Below, piece by piece: positions 56,043-64,000 of a stretch of DNA of 64,000 bases. The stretch comes from JBEKHT01 sp049511715. Its GTDB lineage: Bacteria > Chloroflexota > Anaerolineae > Anaerolineales > RBG-16-64-43. Position numbers and translations under genes: made by a program. Below the pieces are notes generated by a model. It saw only the letters and a list, made by a program, of their open reading frames with translations. It was not told the origin of the DNA and made no database searches. The stretch's first letter is position 1; each line of letters starts with the position of its first letter. The stretch covers positions 1-64,000 of the forward strand of contig JBEKXU010000010.1 of NCBI GenBank assembly GCA_049511715.1. The letters are read 5' to 3'.

Positions 56043-56108
56043 GTGCCGAACGCCCCTGGGGGACCCCTCTCATGAGGCAGGCACCGCGGCTGGAAGAGTA
56101 GGACGTTC

Positions 56109-56972
56109 ATGAGCATTCTGGTCAACAAGAACACGAAGGTCGTGGTTCAAGGGATCACGGGTCGCGAAGGCCTGTTTCACACAGCGCAGATGCTGGAATA
56201 CGGCACCCGCGTGGTGGCCGGCGTGCGCCCAGGGAAAGGCGGGGAGTGGGTCATTGAGGGAAAGGTTCCCGTTTTCGACACCGTCTCGGGAGCCCTCGAG
56301 GCGACCGGCGCCAATTGCGCCGTCATCTTTGTTCCCGCTCGCAGCGCGGCCGACGCCATCCTGGAGGCCGGCGAAGCGGGGATCCCCCTGATTGTCTGCA
56401 TCAGTGAAGGCATTCCGGTCCAGGATATGATGCGGGCACGCCTGTTCCTGGACCAGCGAGGCCTGAAACTGGTCGGCCCCAACTGCCCCGGCCTGCTCAC
56501 ACCGGGTGAGACCAAGGTTGGCATCATCCCCGGCCACATTGCCCGGCCAGGGAATGTTGGGATCGTGTCCCGGTCGGGGACTCTCACGTATGAGGTGATC
56601 CATGCCCTTTCCGAACAGGGTATGGGGCAATCGACGTGCGTGGGGATGGGCGGCGATCCGGTGCACGGCATCGGCTTCCTGGAGGCCCTCGAATTGTTCG
56701 AAGGAGATCCCCAGACAGACAAGGTCGTGCTGATCGGGGAAATTGGTGGCAACGATGAGGAGAAGGCGGCGGAGTTCATCGCCGACCACATGACCAAGCC
56801 CGTGGTGGCCTTCATCGCGGGTCGGACCGCCCCGGCGGGGAAGCGCATGGGACATGCCGGGGCGATCATCGAGGGGAGTTCTGGCAGCGCCGCGGACAAG
56901 ACGCGGGCGCTGGAAAGCGTGGGTGTGAGGATCGCCGCGTATCCGGAGGAGATCCCGGCCTTGCTGGCGTGA
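56109..56972 (+). CDS. sucD: Succinyl-CoA ligase subunit alpha
   Basis: 287 residues. The phosphohistidine is His249 in GHAGAIIEG; VVQGITGREG, GPNCPG and MGGDPVHGIGFLE are the CoA-binding and other signatures. Its stop overlaps the next gene start (GTGA), hinting that the DUF3109 protein is coexpressed. Confidence 0.97.
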   Translation: MSILVNKNTKVVVQGITGREGLFHTAQMLEYGTRVVAGVRPGKGGEWVIEGKVPVFDTVSGALEATGANCAVIFVPARSAADAILEAGEAGIPLIVCISEGIPVQDMMRARLFLDQRGLKLVGPNCPGLLTPGETKVGIIPGHIARPGNVGIVSRSGTLTYEVIHALSEQGMGQSTCVGMGGDPVHGIGFLEALELFEGDPQTDKVVLIGEIGGNDEEKAAEFIADHMTKPVVAFIAGRTAPAGKRMGHAGAIIEGSSGSAADKTRALESVGVRIAAYPEEIPALLA

Positions 56973-57703
56973 CGGACACCGCCCTTCCAGGTGGCGCTGG
57001 AGATCCCCGCGCTGGGGAGTGCGCAAAGAGTATGGAGAGAGATCGGCAAGAGCAGCTGGCAGGAGACTCCGGGCAACCTGCGGCGCAGGGCGAACAGGAT
57101 TGGATCCGGGTGGGGAACTGGAAAGTGGAGGCCCGACTTCTGAGTCTGACCGCTTCCAGGCGATGCGATTTGGCCGAGTGTCGGGCGCATTGTTGCGGGG
57201 GCGGCGTATGGATCGATGTGGGGGAGGCGGCTCGGATCGTCGCGGTGGCAGAAAAGATCAAACCTCAATTGCCCGAGCCGCTGCGGGACGAGGAACTATG
57301 GTTTGACGGGGTCGTGGAGGCCGATACGGATTTCCCGACCGGCTACGCGATGGGAACGCGCATTCAGCCCAACCCGGACCATCCGATGGGAACGGCCTGC
57401 GTCTTTCTGCGGCCCGATTACCGTTGCGCCCTGCAAGTGGCCGGAGAGGCAAATGGGCAAAGAGCGTGGGAGTACAAGCCCTTTTACTGTGCTCTTCACC
57501 CCATTACCCGGAGCGGCCAGGAAATTGGGCTGGATGCCGAGAACGAGATCTACATCGAAGGCGGCAACTGCCACAGGCCGGGCGTCAAGCAGATCCCGAT
57601 GTATCTGTTCTTCGAGCCGGAATTGCGCTTGGCCATGGGTGATAACGACTTCAATGCGCTCCGGGCCATAGCCCGGGGAAGTCCCGCGCCGCCTGCGCCC
57701 TAG
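56969..57703 (+). CDS. DUF3109/YkgJ-like Cys-cluster protein (paralogue)
   Basis: 244 residues from the GTG at 56969 that overlaps the sucD stop; an ATG at 57032 is possible. It holds CRAHCCGGGVWID near residue 71, ACVFLRPDYRCALQVAGEANG near 145 and the motif FYCALHP near 175, plus a further CHRPG near 197. The set matches the protein at 14021 in order and spacing. The family is of unknown function, probably binding metal or a cluster. This copy has an N-terminal extension of about 60 residues. Confidence 0.7.
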   Translation: MTDTALPGGAGDPRAGECAKSMERDRQEQLAGDSGQPAAQGEQDWIRVGNWKVEARLLSLTASRRCDLAECRAHCCGGGVWIDVGEAARIVAVAEKIKPQLPEPLRDEELWFDGVVEADTDFPTGYAMGTRIQPNPDHPMGTACVFLRPDYRCALQVAGEANGQRAWEYKPFYCALHPITRSGQEIGLDAENEIYIEGGNCHRPGVKQIPMYLFFEPELRLAMGDNDFNALRAIARGSPAPPAP

Positions 57704-58263
57704 CGGATCTTCTTCAGGGCCATGGCTCGAATGGCTGCTTCAATTCCCAAGACTTGATGGCGCCCAGGCGGCTCTCGGAATCGTTGAAGCCGTCTCAGGA
57801 TGGTGATACACTCGGCCAATCCGCTGGATCCGTGTCTTTTCCTGAATTTCGAGTGACTCGCCAAGGACTCGCGATGTCAAGAGGAGAGCCGAGTACTGTC
57901 ATGCGAGCCCTCACCTCGTTCTTGAGGTTCCCCTGTTCGCCCTCTGCGGGCCGTTCCTTGGTTCCTACCAACCTCCCTTCCGCGCGCCTGACTTTCGCCT
58001 CCTTCGCCCCTGGCACGGGACCAGCCCGAAATGCCTTTGCGGGGGTCGCCGGAACCTTTGCCCCCGCTCCCCGATTGGCCGGTTGGGCCTGGGAAGCCGC
58101 GCCTCGATCTGGGACTGGCGGGCCCACACGGGCCTTTGTATTCTTTGGGGTGCGGGGACGGGACGGTGCCTCCTGGCAGGCAGGATTCGACCTTACCGGC
58201 AAGTCTCCTGTGAGCCGCTCAGTGCTTTGGAGTCTTTGGGATGACTAGAAACGGGAGAGGTCG
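57704..58263. other. Non-coding region before nuoL
   Basis: About 560 bases. Two long frames exist (57754-58248 plus and 57795-58202 minus), but they overlap on opposite strands, are Pro/Ala/Ser-rich and look random. A TGATACACT near 57806 could be a -10. Nothing else recognised. Confidence 0.5.
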
Positions 58264-60273
58264 ATGCCACTGAGCACTCCCTCGACGGTCTTCGGGCTCG
58301 TTCCTCTGGTGGTCTTTCTCCCGTTGGTTGCCCTGCTGCTCAATATGGCCCTCGGGCGCCGCCTGGGCGAGCGCTTCGTTTCCTGGGTCGCCTGTTTGGC
58401 GGCCCTGCTTGCCCTGGGGATGTCCCTGGCTTTGGCTGTGGAGCTGCTCATTGCCCCCGCCGGGGCGGTCATTCATCTCGCGGATTGGATCCAGGTCGGC
58501 CGAGTCGCGGTGCCTTGGGATTTCCGCGTGGACACCCTTTCCGTGACCATGATGCTGGTCGTCACGGGAGTCGGCTCTCTGATCCATGTATACGCCGTAG
58601 GCTACATGCATGAGGATGTACGGATCAATCAGGATCCGGGTCGATATACCCGTTTCTTTGTTTACTTCAATCTCTTCTTGGTGGCGATGCTCGTTCTGGT
58701 CTGCGCCGACAGCTTCCTGATGATGTTCGTAGGGTGGGAGGGGGTCGGTTTGTGCTCCTATCTGCTGATCAGCTTCTGGTATGAGAAAGGAAAGGATGGC
58801 ATCGGCAATGCGGTGGCCGGGCGGAAGGCTTTCGTGGCGACCCGCATCGGTGATGCCGGCTTCCTGCTGGCCATGGTTTTGGTTTTTTGGACGTTTGGTA
58901 GTCTGAGCTTTGGGCCAGTGTTCTCGAAGGCCCAGCAGCTGGGGACCGCCGTGAGCGGTACGGCGACCGCCATCACTCTCCTGCTCCTGCTTGGAGCCGT
59001 GGGCAAGTCGGCTCAGATTCCTCTGCATGTTTGGCTGCCCGACGCGATGGCTGGCCCCACCCCGGTCTCTGCTCTGATCCACGCCGCCACGATGGTCACG
59101 GCGGGGATTTACATGGTCGCCCGCATGCACGTCCTCTTCGCGCTAGCCCCCTTCTCGCAGGAGGTCGCGGCGCTGTTGGGGGCTCTTACCGCCCTCTTTG
59201 CGGCCTCCATCGCCCTGGCCCAGAACGACATCAAGAAAGTCCTGGCCTACTCGACGATCAGCCAGCTCGGTTACATGATGGCTGCGGCGGGTCTGGGGGC
59301 CTATGTGGCCGCAATGTTTCAACTGTTGACGCATGCCTTTTTCAAGGCCCTGCTCTTCCTGGGTGCCGGGTCCGTGATTCAAGGGCTGGAGCGGAGTCAC
59401 CGGAGTCTGGCTGCGGCAGGCCGCCGTGAGGGGGCCGCCAACGAAGGCGAGGAATTCAACGCGCAGGACATGCGGAATATGGGGGGATTATGGGGCAAGA
59501 TGCCCATTACCTCCTGGACCTACCTGCTCGCGGCTTTGGCGCTATCCGGCATTCCCCCCACGGCCGGCTTCTTTTCCAAAGACGAGATTCTCACCGATGC
59601 GGCGAACAAGAGCTTGCTAATTTTCTTCCTGCTGGCCTTGGGGGCATTCCTCACCGCGCTTTACATGACTCGCCAGGTGTGGCTGGTCTTCTTCGCCAAG
59701 CCGCGGACGGCGCCGGCGGAGAAGGCCCGAGAGAATCCGGCGGTCATGATCGGGCCGTTGATCGTGCTGGCCATCGGCGCGCTCTTGGGAGGGTTGATCA
59801 ACTTTCCGGGCTTGTCCAGTTTGGGCCAATGGCTTGCCCACACCTTGGGTGAGGAGCAGACAGCCCTCTTCAGCCTGCCCGTCTCGCTGCTCTCCACGGG
59901 GTTGGCGCTTCTGGCGGTTGTGTTGGGGGTGATGACCTATCGGTCGCGGGAGGCGCGCCCAGGCGCCTTGGATCCTCTGAGGCGGATCCTGGGGCCGGTT
60001 TTTGGCGCCCTGGAAAACGGATGGTGGGTGGACTCGTTCTACCATCTCGTGATTCTGAGACCTTACCATTGGCTGGCAGTATTCCTCTCCGATCGGGTCG
60101 ATTCCCAGGGGGTTGCCGTCGCCTTCGATGGCCTGGGGACTCTGGCGCGCCAGACGGGCGAGGGGCTGCGCAGGCTTCAGGTCGGCAAGGTACGCACCTA
60201 CCTGCTCATCATTCTGGTGGCGGCCATCTTGATCCTGGGCTATTTTCTCCTCCTTCCAGGGGGAGGGCTTTAG
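58264..60273 (+). CDS. nuoL: NADH-quinone oxidoreductase subunit L-like
   Basis: 669 residues, about 16 helices, full NuoL length. It shows the antiporter module with FVGWEGVGLCSYLLI (helix 5 Glu), GAVGKSAQIPLHVWLPDAMAGPTPVSALIHAATMV, and an end with an amphipathic stretch and final helix (TYLLIILVAAILILGYF). It pumps protons in complex I. It is followed after 33 bases by nuoM, with no nuoK, nuoN or other nuo genes in the window. Confidence 0.95.
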   Translation: MPLSTPSTVFGLVPLVVFLPLVALLLNMALGRRLGERFVSWVACLAALLALGMSLALAVELLIAPAGAVIHLADWIQVGRVAVPWDFRVDTLSVTMMLVVTGVGSLIHVYAVGYMHEDVRINQDPGRYTRFFVYFNLFLVAMLVLVCADSFLMMFVGWEGVGLCSYLLISFWYEKGKDGIGNAVAGRKAFVATRIGDAGFLLAMVLVFWTFGSLSFGPVFSKAQQLGTAVSGTATAITLLLLLGAVGKSAQIPLHVWLPDAMAGPTPVSALIHAATMVTAGIYMVARMHVLFALAPFSQEVAALLGALTALFAASIALAQNDIKKVLAYSTISQLGYMMAAAGLGAYVAAMFQLLTHAFFKALLFLGAGSVIQGLERSHRSLAAAGRREGAANEGEEFNAQDMRNMGGLWGKMPITSWTYLLAALALSGIPPTAGFFSKDEILTDAANKSLLIFFLLALGAFLTALYMTRQVWLVFFAKPRTAPAEKARENPAVMIGPLIVLAIGALLGGLINFPGLSSLGQWLAHTLGEEQTALFSLPVSLLSTGLALLAVVLGVMTYRSREARPGALDPLRRILGPVFGALENGWWVDSFYHLVILRPYHWLAVFLSDRVDSQGVAVAFDGLGTLARQTGEGLRRLQVGKVRTYLLIILVAAILILGYFLLLPGGGL

Positions 60274-60306
60274 CCGGGCCGGGCAAGCGGCCGGGTAAGG
60301 AAGAAC

Positions 60307-61818
60307 ATGAGTGTGCTGCTTCATCCTCTGACGTTGGTGATCTTCTTCCCCTTGGTGGGGGTCGTGGTCCTGCTTTTCCTCAGGGAGGAGCAACGCAGGT
60401 GGCAAGAATGGGTCGCCTTCCTCACTTCCCTGGCCACCTTCGCCCTGTCGCTCTGGGTCCTGGCACGCTTCCAGCTGGGCAACCCCGGCATGCAGCTCGA
60501 GCTGCGCGCCCCATGGATCCACATCGGTGGCATCTGGAATATCGACTACCACCTGGGGGTGGATGGGATCAGCCTTCTCTTTCTTTTGTTGACCACACTG
60601 CTTTCGACCGTAGCCATCCTCTCCAGCTGGGGGACCGTCAAGGATCGGGCGCGCGAGTTCTACATCCTCTTCTTGCTTCTGGAAATCGGATTGGTGGGCG
60701 TTTTCCTGGCGCTGGACTTGTTCCTCTTCTATATCTTCTGGGAGTTCAGCCTGGTGCCGATGTACTTCTTGATTGGCATCTGGGGCGGGCCGCGCAAAAT
60801 CCAAGCCGCGCTCAAGTTTTTCATCTACACCATGGCCGGCTCGGTTCTCATGTTCCTGGCCATCATCTGGCTGGGAATTTCGGCCGGGACCTTCTCCCTC
60901 CCCGACCTCATGGCCCGAGGTCCCCTGGCCCTCTCCACCCAAACCCTGCTGTTTCTTGCTTTTGCCCTGGCGTTTGCCATCAAGGTTCCCATTTGGCCTC
61001 TTCACTCCTGGCTGCCCGATGCGCACGTAGAGGCCCCAACGGCCGCCTCCGTTCTCCTGGCCGGCATCCTGCTAAAAATGGGCACTTATGGTTTCCTGCG
61101 CTTCAACCTCACTCTTTTTCCCCAGGCTTCGATCCGGTTTGCCCCTCTGATCGGCGCCCTCGCCGTCATCGGGATCCTATACGGGGCGGCGGTCTCCTAT
61201 GCCCAGAAAGACTGGAAGAAGCTCGTCGCTTTCTCTTCGGTCAGTCACATGGGTTTCGTGATGTTGGGTCTGTTTGCTTTGAACCCCGAAGGAGTTGAGG
61301 GCGCCCTTCTGCAGATGGTCAACCACGGGATCTCCACGGGAGCTTTGTTCCTCATCGTGGGCATGATTTACGAGCGCCGGCACACCCGGGAACTGGCTGC
61401 TCTTGGAGGGGTCTGGAGGCAGATGCCAATTTACGGGGGGCTGGCCCTCGTGGTCTCGCTTTCTTCCATGGGCCTGCCCGGGCTCAATGGATTCGTCGGG
61501 GAGTTCACCATCCTGCTCGGCGCTTACGGTTCCCGGGTCCTGGGTTCCCCCGTTTTTGCGGTCTTGGGCGTTGTCGGGGTTGTCCTTGCGGCCATCTATA
61601 TCCTGCTGATGTTCGAGAGGGTCTTTCTGGGGACCTCCCGGGACCCAGGAAATCAGGCCCTGAAGGACCTATCCGTGAGGGAAGTAATCACCCTGGCGCC
61701 CTTGGTCCTGCTCATGTTCTGGATCGGGCTCTACCCTAAGCCCTTCTTTGCTCTGATGGCCCCCTCCGTGATGAAAGTGGTCTCCGGCCTTCAAGGCGCC
61801 GCGGTGGCCCTTCGTTAG
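60307..61818 (+). CDS. nuoM: NADH-quinone oxidoreductase subunit M-like
   Basis: 503 residues. Typical NuoM motifs are FYIFWEFSLVPMYFLIG, FALAFAIKVPIWPLHSWLPDAHVEAPTAASVLLAGILLKMGTYG and GLPGLNGFVGEF. It is the second antiporter-like pump of complex I. No nuoN follows; the next feature is tRNA-Ser after 165 bases. Whether the other nuo genes lie elsewhere or the pair serves another complex cannot be told. Confidence 0.95.
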   Translation: MSVLLHPLTLVIFFPLVGVVVLLFLREEQRRWQEWVAFLTSLATFALSLWVLARFQLGNPGMQLELRAPWIHIGGIWNIDYHLGVDGISLLFLLLTTLLSTVAILSSWGTVKDRAREFYILFLLLEIGLVGVFLALDLFLFYIFWEFSLVPMYFLIGIWGGPRKIQAALKFFIYTMAGSVLMFLAIIWLGISAGTFSLPDLMARGPLALSTQTLLFLAFALAFAIKVPIWPLHSWLPDAHVEAPTAASVLLAGILLKMGTYGFLRFNLTLFPQASIRFAPLIGALAVIGILYGAAVSYAQKDWKKLVAFSSVSHMGFVMLGLFALNPEGVEGALLQMVNHGISTGALFLIVGMIYERRHTRELAALGGVWRQMPIYGGLALVVSLSSMGLPGLNGFVGEFTILLGAYGSRVLGSPVFAVLGVVGVVLAAIYILLMFERVFLGTSRDPGNQALKDLSVREVITLAPLVLLMFWIGLYPKPFFALMAPSVMKVVSGLQGAAVALR

Positions 61819-61935
61819 CCGCGCTTGAGACAGGGCCCAAGCCGTGCTTCGGGCTGGGGTCCGGCCCGAACCGTGTGAGGTGGGATGTGGATCGCTCCTC
61901 GGCCGAGAGGCCGGAGGAATCCGGGAGGGCGATGA

Positions 61936-61941
61936 TATAAT
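61936..61941 (+). promoter_or_regulatory. -10 box of tRNA-Ser
   Basis: TATAATCGCG; start near 61948, 36 bases before the tRNA. No clear -35. Confidence 0.5.
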
Positions 61942-61983
61942 CGCGACGCGTCGCCGGGGTCGACCATCCTCGGCAGAAGCATT

Positions 61984-62070
61984 GGAGAGGTTGCGTAGTC
62001 CGGTCTAACGCGCGCGCCTGGAGAGCGCGTGAGCCGAAAGGCTCCGCGGGTTCAAATCCCGCCCTCTCCG
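61984..62070 (+). tRNA. tRNA-Ser (anticodon GGA)
   Basis: 87 bases. Acceptor GGAGAGG pairs with CCTCTCC; the anticodon loop CTGGAGA gives GGA; a long variable arm (GAGCCGAAAGGCTC) is typical of class II serine tRNAs; T-arm GCGGGTTCAAATCCCGC. The final base is a G discriminator and CCA is not encoded. A terminator follows 8 bases later. Confidence 0.95.
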
Positions 62071-62077
62071 CCTTGTG

Positions 62078-62105
62078 GGCACCGAAGTACGGTGCCTTTT
62101 CTTTT
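62078..62105 (+). terminator. Rho-independent terminator of tRNA-Ser
   Basis: Perfect 7-bp stem GGCACCG-AAGTA-CGGTGCC (62078-62096) followed by TTTTCTTTT. Confidence 0.9.
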
Positions 62106-62116
62106 GGCTGGTCCGG

Positions 62117-63184
62117 TCAGGGGTTTGCTGCGAGGCGGGCTTTGAGGTCCTGGATTACCTGCACCGGGGTCGGATTGACAGCGTAACCCATCGCGAGGTA
62201 GTAGGACGTATAGTCTCCAAAATGCACGGCCGTCAGCATTTGTGACAGGGGACTGTCCCCTGCCGCGCTGAATTCGTCCGTGTTGAACCCCTCCTCCATC
62301 AGCAGCTCGCGCGTGAATTCCGACCGGAGTCGGTTCCTGGGGTGATCAAAGCTCGAACGAAGGAAGACCAGCCGGAAGCGATCGATCAGTTCCTCAGGAA
62401 AGCGGGAGCCGGCGATCGCGTTGTGATCAAGTTCGGGAAGTTCCTCGAACTGACCCCAGGCCTTGGCGACCTCGGCAACCTGAGTTCGCCAGCGGCGGGC
62501 CACCGGGGCGAGCAGGTCGGAGGCAAAGATGGCCACGAACCGGCCGATCCATTGGCCGGCCATGCGCTTGGCCGGGTTGCGTACGGCAGGAACTTCGGCC
62601 CGCAGGCTGGCTTGTTGGGTTCGTAGGGCCGTGAGGGCCTGGGCGATTTCCTCCTGCGGATCAGGAATCCATCCGAGTCGAGAGAAGAGGCACAAAGGCA
62701 GGGCGAATAGGTAGCCGAGCGCAGCGCGAGGCTGGGCCTGAAAATCGAATTGCCACAGCGACGCGCCGTTCTGTTTGGCGGCGAGATGGGCCAGAGTGCC
62801 TCCGCTGGTGATCGCCAGAACAGGGATTCGTCGGTCGAGTGCCGCCCGGAAGGCTGAAAGGGTTTCCTCCGTTTCTCCTGAGTAGGAGATGGCCAGAACC
62901 AGCGTGTCCTCGCCCGCGGCCCAGGCGGGCAGTCCGTAGTTGCGCCAAACCGAAAGAGGTACCCGCGACCTGGAGGCCGTGTAGGCCTCCAGGAGCGAAC
63001 CCCCGATCGCCGAGCCTCCCACGCCGGCCACAATGACCTGCCGGGCTGTGGCCAGGGACGGCGGCAGAGGAAGCTTGCGCCCCAGATTCCACGCGGTCTC
63101 GATCTGTTCGGGCAGTCCGTCAATCCGATCCAGCATCCGGTCCGGGTCCAGGGAGCGGAAGCGCGTCAGATCATCCAGATCCAC
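62117..63184 (-). CDS. Bifunctional phosphoglucose/phosphomannose isomerase
   Basis: 355 residues, two SIS folds. Signatures are VGGSAIGGSLLEAY near 55 and ISYSGETEET near 100, with the C-terminal FNTDEFSAAGDSPLSQMLTAVHFGDYTSYYLAMGYAVNPTPVQVIQDLK. It interconverts glucose-6-phosphate and fructose-6-phosphate and mannose-6-phosphate. GTG start at 63184 overlaps the rsmI stop by one base (TAGTG). Confidence 0.9.
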   Translation of the reverse strand: MDLDDLTRFRSLDPDRMLDRIDGLPEQIETAWNLGRKLPLPPSLATARQVIVAGVGGSAIGGSLLEAYTASRSRVPLSVWRNYGLPAWAAGEDTLVLAISYSGETEETLSAFRAALDRRIPVLAITSGGTLAHLAAKQNGASLWQFDFQAQPRAALGYLFALPLCLFSRLGWIPDPQEEIAQALTALRTQQASLRAEVPAVRNPAKRMAGQWIGRFVAIFASDLLAPVARRWRTQVAEVAKAWGQFEELPELDHNAIAGSRFPEELIDRFRLVFLRSSFDHPRNRLRSEFTRELLMEEGFNTDEFSAAGDSPLSQMLTAVHFGDYTSYYLAMGYAVNPTPVQVIQDLKARLAANP

Positions 63185-64000
63185 TAGGAACCTCCTGCCG
63201 CGGGTTTCTTTCCTTTGGGCGGGGCCGTAGGGCGCTTATCCTTTGGGGTGGCCATCTCGTAAATCACACGTCTCTCCCAGCCGCTGGCCTTTGCGATCTC
63301 GGCCGAGATCCGGCTGGGCGGGATGCCCTGGGCCGCGCGTTCGCGCAGAGCTCGCGAAACCCGTGCCCGGCTCCATTTCACCGAGTGATGTGGAAGCCCT
63401 TCCACGATCAGGGTCACTTCCCCTTGGACCGGGGCCGGGTCAAAGTGCGAAAGGGCTTCCGCCGGGGTGCCGCGGAAAATTTCCTCATGGAGCTTGGTCA
63501 ACTCGCGCGCCACCGCAAGTGACCTCGGTCCCATCACGGTCTGGATGTCCCCCAGAGTTGCCTTCAGGCGACTCGGCGCTTCCAGAGCCACCAGGGTTCG
63601 CCGCTGGGAGGCCCATTCCTTGAGCAGGGCGCGCCGCGGCAGCGCCCTCCTCGGAAGGAATCCCAGGTACACGAACCCATCCGTGGGAAGCCCGGAGGCC
63701 ACCAGGGCCGCGATGGGAGCCGACGGGCCTGGGATCGGCACGATTCGATGCCCCCGCGCAATCGCCGCCCTCACCAGTTCAAACCCCGGGTCGTTCAATC
63801 CGGGGGTCCCGGCATCGCTCACCACAGCCACATCTCCGCGGTCCAGCGCCGCCAGCATGTCGTCCAGGCGCCGTAGCTTGTTATGCTCAAAATAGGAGAG
63901 GAGCTCCGTGTGGATGTCAAAATGGGAAAAGAGCTCCCTGGTCCGGCGCGTGTCCTCGGCGGCCACCAGAGGGACCTCCCTCAGAATGCGCACGGCCCGG
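63184..64000 (-). CDS. rsmI: 16S rRNA 2'-O-methyltransferase RsmI, 5' end cut by the window
   Basis: 272 residues visible; the frame is open to base 64000. The first about 20 residues (the usual PIGNL-type start) lie outside. Seen are RILREVPLVAAEDTRRTRELF, FEHN, VSDAGTPGLNDPG, and PIPGPSAPIAALVASGLPTDGFVYLGFLP. It methylates C1402 ribose. The Lys/Pro-rich tail (PKDKRPTAPPKGKKPAAGGS) is longer than usual. Confidence 0.93.
   Translation of the reverse strand, partial: RAVRILREVPLVAAEDTRRTRELFSHFDIHTELLSYFEHNKLRRLDDMLAALDRGDVAVVSDAGTPGLNDPGFELVRAAIARGHRIVPIPGPSAPIAALVASGLPTDGFVYLGFLPRRALPRRALLKEWASQRRTLVALEAPSRLKATLGDIQTVMGPRSLAVARELTKLHEEIFRGTPAEALSHFDPAPVQGEVTLIVEGLPHHSVKWSRARVSRALRERAAQGIPPSRISAEIAKASGWERRVIYEMATPKDKRPTAPPKGKKPAAGGS

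Noticed and set aside
57754..58248. 164-residue ORF before nuoL and 135-residue ORF on the opposite strand
   Set aside because: Overlapping, low-complexity, no recognisable domain or ribosome binding site.
1..64000. CRISPR arrays or prophage
   Set aside because: No regularly spaced repeats, integrase or phage structural genes were seen; only the IS fragment at the left edge.

Overview
The window is a GC-rich bacterial chromosome segment with a low-coupling, housekeeping-dense layout. It carries two tRNAs, and no CRISPR array or prophage was seen. An uncultured Chloroflexota lineage, perhaps Anaerolineae-like, is my best guess. The guess rests on gene style: 7TM-GAF sensor proteins, fused FTCD, the DUF2905 gene between ruvB and queA, and Pro/Thr-rich lipoproteins. 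No rRNA or taxon-specific marker proves it, so treat it as inference.

Region 1 (1-2011) is the 3' end of an IS transposase with a strong promoter just behind it, then an MFS transporter. Region 2 (2211 to about 13450, all minus strand) is the most interesting part: a formate hydrogenlyase-like operon. In transcription order it encodes two tiny ORFs linked by ATGA overlaps, a molybdenum formate dehydrogenase whose active-site codon is an in-frame UGA (selenocysteine 136) followed by a GGUCU-loop SECIS hairpin, a four-cluster ferredoxin, the NiFe-hydrogenase large subunit fused to a NuoC domain, an HyfH-like ferredoxin, the NuoB-like small subunit, the NuoH-like HyfC, two antiporter-like proton-pump subunits (one carrying a duplicated half-module), and the hydrogenase maturation protease. 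Together these should oxidise formate to CO2, reduce protons to H2 and possibly pump ions.

Region 3 (13907-29270) holds tRNA-Glu, uvrA, an SLC13 permease, queuosine genes tgt and queA, uppP, a PstS-like lipoprotein, an MBL hydrolase, a tryptophanase/tyrosine phenol-lyase, upp, ruvB and a DUF2905 protein. Region 4 (29456-41538) holds a purine nucleoside phosphorylase, a 7TM-GAF-HTH sensor, an S1-domain protein overlapping ftsK, a CDP-alcohol phosphatidyltransferase, lgt, an ABC-2 exporter and hsp20. Region 5 (41551-51994) holds lon, a CheY-like protein, a PHP-AlbA fusion, a GNAT acetyltransferase, a molybdopterin adenylyltransferase (relevant to the molybdenum formate dehydrogenase) and rpoC without rpoB. 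Region 6 (52177-64000) holds an M23 lipoprotein coupled to FTCD, sucCD, a DUF3109 protein, an isolated nuoLM pair, tRNA-Ser with a clear terminator, a phosphoglucose/phosphomannose isomerase and a partial rsmI.

Many -10 boxes read TATAATCC and sit so close to the start codon that some mRNAs are probably leaderless (ruvB, SLC13).
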